Translations under genes and position numbers: made by a program
In this document: positions 7,702-17,602 of the stretch, one piece after another
Layout: every line of letters begins with the position of its first letter
Numbering within the stretch: position 1 is the stretch's first letter
From: an uncultured Methylococcaceae bacterium
GTDB lineage: Bacteria; Pseudomonadota; Gammaproteobacteria; Methylococcales; Methylococcaceae
NCBI GenBank assembly: GCA_903859815.1
Contig: CAIOOA010000101.1
Location: 1-63,327, forward strand
Length of the DNA: 63,327 nucleotides
Direction: 5' to 3'
Notes under the pieces: model-generated
What the model was told of the DNA's origin: nothing
The model's input: the letters and a program-made list of their open reading frames with translations, nothing else
Databases searched by the model: none

Positions 7702-10700
7702 TCACTGGTTGTCGGTTTTCGCTCCTTCCGAATGGGCGGCACTCTCATGGATGTCATTTTCACTGGTGGTATCGACGTAGCCATGCAAGGCTTCCAGCGA
7801 TTTATTCGTCAACCGCATCACGGTAGGTGTCGAAATCTTGGGAGACCGGAAGGCTTTAGCCCAGTTGTATTTTACGCCTTCCGTGGAGAAGTCGATGCCA
7901 GACTCGATGAAATCTTCTCTAGACAGCGAATTTAAAGCTTCATTGGCATTCATCCAGTCAGCCATATTGAACTTGCCCAGTTCCTTGCCGGCACTTTTCA
8001 CGAGCATTTTACGGAGTTTTTTCCAGTTTTTGAGACGCAACTGACTTTTATTCTCCGAGCTTTCGGCATCGGGTTTTAAAGAAGGATCAAATTCGTCAGG
8101 ATCAAGTACGTCAGCATCAAGTAGGGTGTCGAAACTCATTGAATGAATTGACGCATCTGAGCCAATCGGGGCGCCTTCCACAGCTTCCTGTTCCGCCGCC
8201 TGTATCCTATCTTCCGAAAGCTGCGAACTGCTGCTGGCACTGCCATCTGCAGCCACTTCAGTATCGGCCATCAGTTCGGGGATTTCAACCGAGCTAAACA
8301 CATCGAAAACCTCCCCCGCACCCATAGTGACAATGGCGATGGTTGCCATTTCCCCAGCGGCTGCGGTTTGCTCCCCCAGTTGGTAGCCAACTTCGTAAGA
8401 TCCTCCCTTGAAAGGCACATGAGCCGAGAACGGGTTCCTGCCGGTAAAGATATTGCTGGCATTGGTGGTGATGAACTCGCTAAAGACGATGTCACCCATG
8501 GGTCCCAGTGCCATGCTGAGATAGGTGTTTGCGACATCGTTGAAAAGTCCCTTGCCCAGCGACTTGAACATGCCTGCCCACCGACCGTGGGCGGCATCTT
8601 CATACATGCTCTTGCCCCAGTGGTAGGGTGTCATGTAGATGGATTTGGCACCGTGTTCAAGCCCATGCTCCAAGCCGCCCCAGAAGCCGCCGTTATGGTG
8701 CGATTCAGGAGGCTTGGAGCCGTAGTTTTGTGCATTGTTCACGGCGTAGTGACCGGTGGGGTCCCAATAGTTGATGGGGTCGTTGGCGGCGTAGGCGTAG
8801 CCGTTCATGCCGCCCTTGCCCAACGGTGACATCGAATCCCACTGCAAGAAGCGACCCGTGACCGGGTCGTAGGCACGGTAGCCGCCTTTGATTTCCAGCC
8901 CGGTGGCGACACCCGCACCCACGGCACTGCCCATGACCGCGTCGGGGAATTCCGCCGCCTGCTGAAGTCCTGCCGGAAATCCGGCGAGGGGACTTTGCAG
9001 GTTGGTGACGGTGCCGTAGGAGAGTTGTGTGGTGTTGCTGATCGGCGAGCCTGAACCTGTGCCATAGCCGATATTGCCCACCGGCCGCCTAGCCAAGTCA
9101 TCAATGCCGAAGAAGGAATTGGTCTCGTTGATCATACGGTCGGAGGCATTTATGTATCCAAAGCCAGTGTAGGTGACAGTCCCGCCGATGTAATCCACCT
9201 GCCAGAGTCCTGAAACGGTATTGGCATTGGTATTGAGACGGGCTTTGCCAAATTCCACCACCGTGCCTGCGCCAAGCCCCGGCAATGCGGGTAACTGTCG
9301 CTCCACGATGCGGCCTAAACCGTCGCGGACGTAGCTTTCCACGGCGTTGTTGGCTAGGGTTACGGAAGCCAGCAGTCCATGCGCATCATAGCCGTAGCTG
9401 CGACCGTAGCCGTCAGTCACGGTGTTGCCGGCGATATCGTAGGTGTAGCCGCCGGAAGCGGTCGAGCAACTGCTGCCACAACGAGTTTCTTGAGTGGCAC
9501 TCAACTGGAAGGGGTTGGTGGAGTTGGTGTAGGCGTAGCCACGGCTGATGCTGCCGGACGGCCCTTGAGTAAGCATCTGCGTCAGGTTGCCGTACAAATC
9601 GTATGTGTAGCCGGCTTGCGTCACCATGCCGGTGGTGGGCAGATAGTCGTAAGGCGGCGCGGCGGTGGCATTGGCTGGCGTGGCATTGTTGGCGTAACCG
9701 GTGAGCGCGTGGGTGGTCAGGTCGTAACTATAGCTTTCGCCGAGGCCGCGACCGTAGAAGTCGGAGCGGGTATTGCTGGCGATGCGGCCCGATTGGTCAT
9801 ACGCCTGTGCAAACGTGGCGGTTGCCGCCACGCCGACATTGCCCGCGTCGGCAAAATAGCGCACCCCGGAACCCGCTAGACAGCTCGTGCCAGTGGCGCA
9901 AACGTTGGCGGAAGCGGTAAGGGCGTGGTTCATGGCATTGGGGTCGATGGCTGTGGTGCTGGCCTTGATTGTATTAGCGAGTGTCCCCGCTGTGGTGGGG
10001 ATAAGCTTCACCGTAAGCTTCACCTGTTGCTTGCCAACCAAGTCAGGCAGGTCACAGGCAAGATTGACTCCCGAGACTGTACAGCCAGCGGGTACCGATG
10101 TATAACCTAAGCCAACAGAGGCGGAACCGCTAGGGTTCAAGGCCAGTTTTACGCCAGTGGCGGTTTGCACAGCCGCCGTGCCGGATAGGTTTTTGACCGT
10201 GGCCGTGTAGGTGATAACTTGACTTTTAGCCACTTTGGCGGGTGCCGACACGCTGAGTGCCAAGTCGGCGACGCGGACAGGTGCTGGGCTGCCAGCGAGG
10301 TTGTTCTGAGTTATGGTCTTGCCGATGGGGCGGAGGTTGTCGTCATAGGTGTAGGCGGTGGTGTAGCTGAGGTTCCCGGTGTCGCCGCAACCGAAGCTTT
10401 GGGGGATGCCAGCCAACACATTGTTGGCGAGCATCCCGGTGGTCGAATCGTAGGCGAAAGTCTTGTTGACACCGTGGTAGGATGCCGTGCTTACTTGGCT
10501 GACCCGCCCGTAACCGTCGCGGGTGATGTCGTAGCCTTGATTGCTCTGGTTGGCCTGCACCATTGCACACCCCTGGGACGACGAATACGCAAAAGGCAGG
10601 AACGGGTCGCTGACATGGGTCAGGTCGGCATAATTGTCAAAATTAAAGGCATACTGGAACGGTGCGATGGATGGGTAGGCAGCCAAGCTTATCGCGCTAG

Positions 10701-13700
10701 TGCTGGGCAGCCCACTGGCGGCATAGGATGCGCCATAGGTGTTGCCTTGATTGTCCGCCACTTGGGTGGGGCGGAGATGGCTGTCGTAGCTGCGGTTGAC
10801 GGTGATCGTGCCGCCGCCGGCCGCCGGGTTCAGCACCGACTGGGTAAGCATGAAGCTGACCGGGTCGTAGCTCAGTGCAAGACTATTGCCGTAAGCATCG
10901 GTCGAACTCACCAACAGTCCGGTGGTGGGGTCGTAACCCGCCGTGCGCTTGCCGCCGTTGAGAGGGTCGTCCAGTTCGAGCTCCCGCCCCACGCCGTCGT
11001 GGACAATGCCACCCAGCACCGTGGTTTTCCCTCCCGCCAGTAGCGTGGATTGCTGCATGCCATTCAATAGGTTGCTGGTGTTTGTCACCGTTTGCCCCTG
11101 AGGCAGGGTGAAAATGACTTGCCTCTGGCTAGTGTTGTAAGTGCGTGTGGTGGTGGTGGCGGACAGTATTGATTGGGCGTTGGCTATTGGCCCGGCATTC
11201 ACAAAGGTGTAGTTTTTGACTGAAGTGCGGCGGTTCCACTCGTCGTAGCCGTAGGCATTGTACTCCAGCAGGTTGTCGCCGTTGCTCGGGGTGATGGAGT
11301 TTTGCGGGAGGTTGCCAACTGCTTTATAGAGGCCGGTCAATGGCAGCGGTGCGTAACCGCTGCTGACCCAGAGGTTGTTGCTCATGCCGGACATGCCGAC
11401 GTTGAGCCCTTGCACGACGTCGAAGCCGGCCAAGGCGGCGGTTGCCGCGTCCGCGTCGATCAGGGCATCCGATAAAATCAGGTGGCTGAGATTATTGGTG
11501 TGGGTGATCTTCACCGCCCCGTAGATTTTGCCGATGGCGGTGGGGCTGCCCGAAGCCGGACTATAACTGAATTCCAGCGTGTTGCCGTTCAAGCCATCGA
11601 CGATGCGCCCACTCGCCAAGCCGAAATTGGGGACGGTGGCGACCCGCAGCGACGTGCCGGGTCCGTAATAATAGTTTTCCGCCTTCTGGTAGCCATTGCC
11701 GTAGCTGGTCGCCGAGGTCAGGTTGTTTGCGGAATCGTAGGAGTAGCCGGCAGTCTGCACCATCGACTGGTTCACCAGTTGCCGATACGTGGCGAAATGG
11801 CGCTGGCGAAAATCGAACAGTTGCACCGTCAAATTGCCGTATTGGTCGGCGTGGCGGATGCTGAATTTGGCGTTGGCATTTAGACTCAAATCAGCGGACA
11901 GGTCATAGGCGGTGGTGGTGGTTTGGGCGTAGCTCGTACCCGCCATGATGGTCTCCGACACCTTGCGCCCGTAGCCGTCATAGGTCGGGACTGTCTTCAG
12001 CCCCACCGAGTTGGTGTGTTGCAACGGGTAGCCCATGAAATTGACCAGACTCCCGCCACGGTTGACGGTGGCGGTGGAACCTGACTTGGTTTTGCCGCTC
12101 AAGATGGAAACGATGCCGAGGGCACTCTGGCTATTAAAGCTCGTCATCCCGGGGGTGTAGTTGGTGTTGACATAGGCCACATCCGAAACCCCGGTCAGAT
12201 CCGTCTGGCCGCGCTGGCCGATCATGCCGTTGAGTGCCGGGTTCGCCGTGTTGCCGCCGATGTAGTTCCCCATGGTGTCGCTGCGGTAGTCGTAGCTGCT
12301 GCCGGTGGCTACATCGTAGTGGTGCTCCAGGTTGGATGTCGGCAGTGTCGCTGTCTCCAGTGCGCCGCTGCCGGCGGGGGCGATGGCAAGGTTCTGGAAG
12401 GTTTGGGTCTCCAGCACATAGGATGCGCCGTTGTTGCCGATGCTGTGAGTCTTCACCGTCTGAGCCAGGCGTTCGTTGGGCGGGTTGGTCTGGCTGGCGG
12501 GCAAGTAGCTGAACTCGGTGAGTTGCCCTAACGTTGATGTGGTCTGGATGGGGTTGCCCCACGCGTCGTAAACCTTGGACTCGGTCGGCGCCAAACTGCA
12601 AATACCGGAACCGGAGATGCCTTCTAGCGGTACGCCGTTCAGCGTACAAATATTCATCCCCCTGATGGTTTGCGTCGGCGAGCCGTAGGTGAACGGCAGG
12701 GCGGCGAAACTGCCGCCTGCCACCAAATTGGCAACGCTGCTGGCGTAGTTGTACTGGGTTCGGGTTAGCTGCGTGGGGGTTCCAGTCGCAATGAGACTAT
12801 AGTTCATCCGCCCTAGCGCATCGTAATTTATGTACCCGGAACGGTTATAGCTAGCGTTTGGATAGGTTGTGGTGATGGTAGTGCCGTAGGTCAGGCCGTT
12901 GGGGTTCACCATGTCGTTCGTGTTGCAGCCGTCGGAATCTTGATTCATACCGTAGAGGTAGAACAGGCTGTCCATCCAGTGGTTGAGACCCGAGCCGTAG
13001 GTTTTACTGCCCGAAGCCAATGGCACGGCGAAATTAGGCCCGTCCGAAGTGCCAAAGCCATAGTCGTAGTAGGAACTGCTGATGAGGTTGCCGGAGCCGT
13101 CGGTATTGTTTACTGCTTGGACGAAAGCCTGACCCAAGGTAAACTGGTTGCAGCCTGCGTCATAAGTATTGTTGGTGCCGAATGTTGCGTAGCCGATGGC
13201 GGTGGATTGACCAGTCCAAACGTTGCTAATCGAGTTCAGGGTGGTTTGGTTGTTCCAAGAATAGGGCACAGCTTGCAGGGTATTATAGCCGTAAGAAATG
13301 GTGCGGTTGTTGGAGAGGTTGGTAATCGACGACACCCGGAAGTCGGCACCGGTGAAATTGATTTGGTAAAGATCTTGGAGTGTGCCCTGCTGATTGGCGA
13401 CGGCAATTGTGGCCATGTTGGTGTAGGCGGAAACACTGGCGACATGGTTGCCTGAGTTGTCCCACACCGAGACGACGTGGCTGGTGTTGCCCGCGAAGTC
13501 GTCGGTATAGGTGAATCCCAGTTGCTGACCGTTGGCATACAGAATCTTCTGGATGCGGTACACCAGCAACTGGTCAGCATTGGCGTCGTTGGAACTGTTG
13601 TAAGTGGGGTCGTAGACGTTGTACCCCTTGTATCCATACAGCACGGTGAAACCAAAAACGTAGCGGGTGCCGTACTTGTCCTGGGCGATGATGGTTTGAC

Positions 13701-14370
13701 CGTCGTTGCCGGCGGCGAAGGTAATCAGGGCGGGGAAGCCTGGCACCGGCGCGGTGGCATCCTTGCTGTAGAGCGGTGTCGCTTGGCTGAGGAACTGGCT
13801 GGTAAACACGGATGCATAATTGCTCTGGGTCGCACTGGGCATCGTCATCAGGTATTGGTAGGACGTATTCCCCAGCGTGACCGTGGCACTGATCTGATTT
13901 TTGCCGTAGAATTTCGACACTTGGCTGGTGCTGATGACGATGGATGGCAGATTCAAATCCCACACCGCGCCGGCATCGTCCAGTTCGCTCGTACCCGGCA
14001 GGGTCGCTTTAGGTAATGGCGTCGGCATATACACGCTAACACCGAAGGGGTGGGTATGGCTGTCACTGTCGGTGAACCCGCCCACATAGGTCGCACCCGC
14101 CGTCTGCTGGAGTTGTAGCGAAAGCTCGAAGGGGGTCTGCCCATAATTCAGGTTGCCCTTGAAGAAGCTGAAGCTGTAGTTGAGCGAACCGCCACGAGGA
14201 TCCACGGCGAAGCTGTCGCCGCCGATGGTCACGGTGCTGTTGGACACGGGTCCCGCCGAATCGCCACCGCTGCTGGGGTCTGCCAGTGCGACTGGGGCCA
14301 CGAGGGTCGCAACCAGGGGTGTGGATAAAATCACGGAAATGGCGAGATGCAGCTTTCGGTTCTTTTTCAT
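7702..14370 (-). CDS. Large secreted RHS/YD-repeat protein with DUF11-like insert
   Basis: A 2222-residue protein with a signal peptide (MKKNRKLHLAISVILS to VALA). Many YD/RHS repeats follow (for example YDAWGNPIQTTS, YDSANNLTSATSYGNG, YDLYGNLTQMLTQG). The RHS-associated core occupies about 1825-1875 (YRAYDPVTGRFLQWD and NDPINYWDPTGHY). RHS shells normally encapsulate a variable C-terminal toxin. Here a tail of about 350 residues (1875-2222) follows, rich in acidic and serine residues, and matches no toxin I recognise. A DUF11/CARDB-like domain (DLALSVSAPAKVAKSQ to HALTASANV, about 1360-1490) with four cysteines is inserted in the repeat array. No immunity-like gene lies next to the tail; the next gene is a PEP-CTERM protein. 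A role in contact-dependent competition or as a surface structural protein are both possible. Confidence 0.9.
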   Translation of the reverse strand: MKKNRKLHLAISVILSTPLVATLVAPVALADPSSGGDSAGPVSNSTVTIGGDSFAVDPRGGSLNYSFSFFKGNLNYGQTPFELSLQLQQTAGATYVGGFTDSDSHTHPFGVSVYMPTPLPKATLPGTSELDDAGAVWDLNLPSIVISTSQVSKFYGKNQISATVTLGNTSYQYLMTMPSATQSNYASVFTSQFLSQATPLYSKDATAPVPGFPALITFAAGNDGQTIIAQDKYGTRYVFGFTVLYGYKGYNVYDPTYNSSNDANADQLLVYRIQKILYANGQQLGFTYTDDFAGNTSHVVSVWDNSGNHVASVSAYTNMATIAVANQQGTLQDLYQINFTGADFRVSSITNLSNNRTISYGYNTLQAVPYSWNNQTTLNSISNVWTGQSTAIGYATFGTNNTYDAGCNQFTLGQAFVQAVNNTDGSGNLISSSYYDYGFGTSDGPNFAVPLASGSKTYGSGLNHWMDSLFYLYGMNQDSDGCNTNDMVNPNGLTYGTTITTTYPNASYNRSGYINYDALGRMNYSLIATGTPTQLTRTQYNYASSVANLVAGGSFAALPFTYGSPTQTIRGMNICTLNGVPLEGISGSGICSLAPTESKVYDAWGNPIQTTSTLGQLTEFSYLPASQTNPPNERLAQTVKTHSIGNNGASYVLETQTFQNLAIAPAGSGALETATLPTSNLEHHYDVATGSSYDYRSDTMGNYIGGNTANPALNGMIGQRGQTDLTGVSDVAYVNTNYTPGMTSFNSQSALGIVSILSGKTKSGSTATVNRGGSLVNFMGYPLQHTNSVGLKTVPTYDGYGRKVSETIMAGTSYAQTTTTAYDLSADLSLNANAKFSIRHADQYGNLTVQLFDFRQRHFATYRQLVNQSMVQTAGYSYDSANNLTSATSYGNGYQKAENYYYGPGTSLRVATVPNFGLASGRIVDGLNGNTLEFSYSPASGSPTAIGKIYGAVKITHTNNLSHLILSDALIDADAATAALAGFDVVQGLNVGMSGMSNNLWVSSGYAPLPLTGLYKAVGNLPQNSITPSNGDNLLEYNAYGYDEWNRRTSVKNYTFVNAGPIANAQSILSATTTTRTYNTSQRQVIFTLPQGQTVTNTSNLLNGMQQSTLLAGGKTTVLGGIVHDGVGRELELDDPLNGGKRTAGYDPTTGLLVSSTDAYGNSLALSYDPVSFMLTQSVLNPAAGGGTITVNRSYDSHLRPTQVADNQGNTYGASYAASGLPSTSAISLAAYPSIAPFQYAFNFDNYADLTHVSDPFLPFAYSSSQGCAMVQANQSNQGYDITRDGYGRVSQVSTASYHGVNKTFAYDSTTGMLANNVLAGIPQSFGCGDTGNLSYTTAYTYDDNLRPIGKTITQNNLAGSPAPVRVADLALSVSAPAKVAKSQVITYTATVKNLSGTAAVQTATGVKLALNPSGSASVGLGYTSVPAGCTVSGVNLACDLPDLVGKQQVKLTVKLIPTTAGTLANTIKASTTAIDPNAMNHALTASANVCATGTSCLAGSGVRYFADAGNVGVAATATFAQAYDQSGRIASNTRSDFYGRGLGESYSYDLTTHALTGYANNATPANATAAPPYDYLPTTGMVTQAGYTYDLYGNLTQMLTQGPSGSISRGYAYTNSTNPFQLSATQETRCGSSCSTASGGYTYDIAGNTVTDGYGRSYGYDAHGLLASVTLANNAVESYVRDGLGRIVERQLPALPGLGAGTVVEFGKARLNTNANTVSGLWQVDYIGGTVTYTGFGYINASDRMINETNSFFGIDDLARRPVGNIGYGTGSGSPISNTTQLSYGTVTNLQSPLAGFPAGLQQAAEFPDAVMGSAVGAGVATGLEIKGGYRAYDPVTGRFLQWDSMSPLGKGGMNGYAYAANDPINYWDPTGHYAVNNAQNYGSKPPESHHNGGFWGGLEHGLEHGAKSIYMTPYHWGKSMYEDAAHGRWAGMFKSLGKGLFNDVANTYLSMALGPMGDIVFSEFITTNASNIFTGRNPFSAHVPFKGGSYEVGYQLGEQTAAAGEMATIAIVTMGAGEVFDVFSSVEIPELMADTEVAADGSASSSSQLSEDRIQAAEQEAVEGAPIGSDASIHSMSFDTLLDADVLDPDEFDPSLKPDAESSENKSQLRLKNWKKLRKMLVKSAGKELGKFNMADWMNANEALNSLSREDFIESGIDFSTEGVKYNWAKAFRSPKISTPTVMRLTNKSLEALHGYVDTTSENDIHESAAHSEGAKTDNQ

Positions 14371-14669
14371 GGCGTAACCTTTATTTTTTAGAGTTGTATC
14401 CGGTCAGAGTCAATGCCAATGTTGCACGGTTTTGCAAAAGCAAGCGAGGGGAGGAAATTGTTGCGTGAGATGTTCATGATCCTGACCTCGTTTATTTTTA
14501 CGACAGTGGCGTATAGATCAGAGGACGGTGGTTTGCGCATAGGTTGGATGCGCTAGACATTCAGTAATTTTTTTTGTGGATTATAGACCTGTGCTTTTTG
14601 AAAGCAAGCGATTATTCCGGTTTCTTGTTTCTTGTCTAACGACCCAATTGGATACAGGTTTACCATCGT
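14371..14669. other. Intergenic region upstream of the RHS gene
   Basis: No ORF, tRNA or convincing hairpin was identified. The part nearest 14371 is AT-rich and contains an AAGG sequence that probably serves as the RHS ribosome site. The remainder is the 3' side of the tldE gene. Promoters are expected here but were not resolved. Confidence 0.35.
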
Positions 14670-16034
14670 TTAAAAGGTAAAATTAAGTCTGTCGACTATC
14701 GCACCGGGGACTTTACTGCCCCCTAGCGCCCGATGAAAGTAAGTGTCGGTGGAAGGAAATAGTTGGGGTTCAGCAGTCAAGGCTTCCAAACATGAGCCGA
14801 ATAAGCGATAAAGGCTGTCATCGAAACGCAAATCGTGAATCGGTGCCACGATTTCGCCCTTTTCCACCCAAAAGCAGGCATAGCGGGTCATGCCTGTTAT
14901 TCTGGCTGTTTGCATATCGCTCCAATTCAAATAATGCAGGTTGCCTAGATAAAGTCCGGTCTCCAGTTGTTGCAATGCATTTGCTTCTGCCATATCTCCA
15001 CCGCTTACTTCCGGCGACCGTAGCCCTTCACCTAGCCAACTGACGGAATCCGCGCCATTGGACTTGACACCGTATTCTTTTGCAGTACGCGAGCTGACCA
15101 ATAGGTTTTTTAGTTGGCCGTGCTGAATGATCGGTAAGTCCGTAGGCGTTAATTCGCCTAAACTATTGAATCTCGGTGTTAGCCCTAATCCGAAGTTTTC
15201 TTGTAAGCTAAATTTGTCCGACAAACAGGCATCCCCTTCGATAAGCTGCTGCAAGCCGGATTGACCTTTCTTCCAAGCATCATAACTGACCGCGCCCCAC
15301 GAAAACATTCCGACAATGGAGGCCAAGGCGGCAGGTGCTAAATAAACCCGATATTCACCGGGAGAAAGCTTGTGCACCGGTCGTTTCAGCAATTCCAATT
15401 GCTTATTGCCGTTTGCAATGGCTTCAGCAAAATGCCCGGTTCGCCAAACGCGGTCGGCATAGAGGTTTTTTACCGCCTTGTTTTCCCCGGATGCGTTTAT
15501 CGTGTAGATGGAATAGTCCATGAAAAAGGAATCTGAGCAAAACCAATGATCTAGACCTAGCGAGTTGCGTACTGCTTTGATCTGCGGTCCGTTTGCCAAC
15601 AACCCGGCGAAGTCCAAGTCACCGACAATTTCATGGATTTGCTTGATCCACTCAAGTTCAGAAGGGTAATCGGCTGGATATTGCTCATCGCTGGTCCCAT
15701 GGTTTTCCATGGTGACTTGAAATGGGTCTTCTGGCAATACCTTCGCTTCTGCACGGGCGCGTTCGAGTAAGGAACGGATTAGGGCGGCATTTTGATCGAC
15801 ATGCCCGGTCAGATCGATGGCAAACCGAATTGTCCTGCCGCCTCCCTGAAATGTGAGACCTAGGTTTCTTTGTGCAATGGCGGTGGCTTGGCGAACTTGA
15901 GAATGGTTGAATCGAAGATAGGACTGCTCTTCGGCATACAGGTCTAGGGTGAGGGCTTCACCCGGCCTGAGTTCGGCAAAGCTGGCGTGGCTGGCATGGT
16001 CAAACAGTGACCGGGTAGTTTCATTGAAACTCAT
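14670..16034 (-). CDS. TldE/PmbA-family metalloprotease subunit
   Basis: A 454-residue TldD/PmbA-family protein lacking the HExxxH zinc motif. It corresponds to the TldE (PmbA) subunit, which pairs with TldD to form a heterodimeric Zn protease. Family segments include NLGLTFQGGGRTI near residue 55, EYRVYLAPAALASIVGMFSW near 225-245, FSLQENFGLGLTPRF near 275 and GNLHYLNWSDMQTARITGMT near 375-395. Its ATG overlaps the tldD stop by four bases, so the two are co-translated. TldD/TldE of Escherichia coli degrade unfolded peptides and are linked to microcin B17 maturation and to CcdA antitoxin turnover. This pair is a divergent paralogue; its substrate is not known. Confidence 0.85.
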   Translation of the reverse strand: MSFNETTRSLFDHASHASFAELRPGEALTLDLYAEEQSYLRFNHSQVRQATAIAQRNLGLTFQGGGRTIRFAIDLTGHVDQNAALIRSLLERARAEAKVLPEDPFQVTMENHGTSDEQYPADYPSELEWIKQIHEIVGDLDFAGLLANGPQIKAVRNSLGLDHWFCSDSFFMDYSIYTINASGENKAVKNLYADRVWRTGHFAEAIANGNKQLELLKRPVHKLSPGEYRVYLAPAALASIVGMFSWGAVSYDAWKKGQSGLQQLIEGDACLSDKFSLQENFGLGLTPRFNSLGELTPTDLPIIQHGQLKNLLVSSRTAKEYGVKSNGADSVSWLGEGLRSPEVSGGDMAEANALQQLETGLYLGNLHYLNWSDMQTARITGMTRYACFWVEKGEIVAPIHDLRFDDSLYRLFGSCLEALTAEPQLFPSTDTYFHRALGGSKVPGAIVDRLNFTF

Positions 16035-17524
16035 TGCCCACCCCCAAACACTTCCACTTGGGTAAACAGGCAGGGCGGCGATGCATGGCCAACTCGTATC
16101 ATTTGGTTGGGTTCGCCTTTGCCGCAGTAAGCGGTGCCAAATTGACGAAATTCATCCGGGCCGCCAACCATTTTCAGGGAATTCCAAAATGGCACGGTGA
16201 CACCCCGATAATTGGGGTTTTTCAACACCTTGGTGAATCGTCCATCTTCAATCAAACGCGCATATTCACAGCCAAACTGGAATTTGTTGCGATAATCGTC
16301 GATGGACCATGAGATGTTGGATTCCATGTAAACACCTCGTGTTACCGCCGCGACCATGGCATCCAAATTGCTCGAACCCGGTTCAAGGTTGATGTTTGCC
16401 ATGCGGTCCACCGGGGCACGGTTCCAGCCAGATGCGCGAAAATTGGCAACGCCCGGGATGCCTGAGCGGGCTTGGCTCTCCAGACTGCCCAAGCCGCGCA
16501 CCAACAATCCATTCTTAATCAAGTATTCGCGGGTTGCGGGATTACCGCAGTCGTCGAAGCCATAACAGGCGAATTCCCCGCTAAGGCTAGGGTCGAAACT
16601 TACATTCATCAGGTCCGTCCCATAGCGTAAATGACCGAAATCTTGGGGTTTGATGAAACTCCATCCAGCATAATTGCGCTCGTCGCCCAAGATGCGATCC
16701 AATTCAAGCGGATGGCCGATGGACTCATGAATCTGTAGCAACATTTGATCCGATGCCAGTATCAGATCCAAGGTTTCACAGGGACAATTTTCCGCGTACA
16801 GCAACTCCAAGGCTTGCTGTGCGACCCGTTCACAATCGCTAAATAAAGCTTCGAAATCAAAATACTCCAAACCCGACTGGCTACAATTTGCCACCGGGCC
16901 ATTTAGGGACCGCCGCTGGATGGCTGCCCCATCCTTGGCAGTTGCGCTAAAATTACCTGACACTAACAGAAATTGTTGGTCAATATCCGCCCCGCTGGTG
17001 CTGATGTATTGGTGGTGGCTTTCAACCAGCACGGTTTCGGCAATGACATTGACGATTTTATCCGATGCTTGCAAGTGGCGACAGGCTTCTATCAGTTTGC
17101 CGGTGAATTCCGACAACGCAAGAGAATCCAGCCCGTGCAAACGTGGGCCGACAAAACGCCCCCTGTTTGGCGGTCTTTGTTGCGTGGAAAAACCAAATAC
17201 TTTGATGTCAGCACTGGCCTTTGCCAAATGCACTGCTCTGCGGGATGCTTCCCGAATGCCCTGTTTGGAAATATCGCTAGTGCCAGCGTAGGCGATTTGA
17301 CCCTCCACCATGGCCTCCACCATAACCCCTCGTTCCAGCTTGATTGAATTTTGATCAGGGTGCTGATTGCGCACACTGCGATTATGCGTATGTTCCTGTA
17401 CGAAGCGCAGCCCTATCCAATCCGCTTCGTTGGCAATCCAACTCAGCCCTTGATGAATGTCGAATTCGGGGTAATTTGGCCTAAACGCGAGACGAGGATT
17501 CGATGGTTGGGTTGAGTGTTCCAT
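16031..17524 (-). CDS. TldD-family zinc metalloprotease subunit
   Basis: About 497 residues. The catalytic TldD motif HESIGHPLELDR lies near residues 260-271, with the HExxxH zinc-binding arrangement. GVYMESNISWSIDDYRNKF and ARLIEDGRFTKVLKNPNYRG occur near the end, as in TldD proteins. The frame extends 18 codons upstream (GTG at 17578, ATG at 17569), but those starts sit inside a putative operator. ATG at 17524 (MEHSTQPSNP) is preferred, although no good Shine-Dalgarno is seen for any of them. The gene is transcribed away from a RES/Xre toxin-antitoxin operon whose antitoxin start is 78 bases off, and it heads a tldD-tldE operon. Shared control by the antitoxin is an inference. Confidence 0.85.
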   Translation of the reverse strand: MEHSTQPSNPRLAFRPNYPEFDIHQGLSWIANEADWIGLRFVQEHTHNRSVRNQHPDQNSIKLERGVMVEAMVEGQIAYAGTSDISKQGIREASRRAVHLAKASADIKVFGFSTQQRPPNRGRFVGPRLHGLDSLALSEFTGKLIEACRHLQASDKIVNVIAETVLVESHHQYISTSGADIDQQFLLVSGNFSATAKDGAAIQRRSLNGPVANCSQSGLEYFDFEALFSDCERVAQQALELLYAENCPCETLDLILASDQMLLQIHESIGHPLELDRILGDERNYAGWSFIKPQDFGHLRYGTDLMNVSFDPSLSGEFACYGFDDCGNPATREYLIKNGLLVRGLGSLESQARSGIPGVANFRASGWNRAPVDRMANINLEPGSSNLDAMVAAVTRGVYMESNISWSIDDYRNKFQFGCEYARLIEDGRFTKVLKNPNYRGVTVPFWNSLKMVGGPDEFRQFGTAYCGKGEPNQMIRVGHASPPCLFTQVEVFGGGQ

Positions 17525-17562
17525 GGCGGTTAAATTGTTGTTTGATTTTCTTTGATTAAAGT

Positions 17563-17597
17563 GTACCATTGAATACACAAATTTGATTTAGTGGTAC
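17563..17597. promoter_or_regulatory. Inverted repeat, candidate operator of the RES/Xre operon
   Basis: GTACCA at 17563-17568 and TGGTAC at 17592-17597 form a perfect 6-base inverted repeat with 23 bases between. It lies just before the antitoxin ATG (17603) and upstream of tldD on the other strand. Xre-type antitoxins of RES modules normally repress their own operon by binding such sites. The function here is inferred from position and symmetry. Confidence 0.5.
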
Positions 17598-17602
17598 TGA
17601 TT

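Noticed and set aside
7638-7784. 49-codon N-terminal extension of the first PEP-CTERM gene
   Set aside because: It overlaps the RHS gene's end and has no signal peptide; the internal ATG 7637 starts a perfect signal peptide.
7843-14016. Many long forward frames, for example 10219-11043 and 13477-14016
   Set aside because: All are antisense to the RHS gene, whose repeat pattern is unambiguous; repetitive GC-rich coding sequence often keeps the other strand open.
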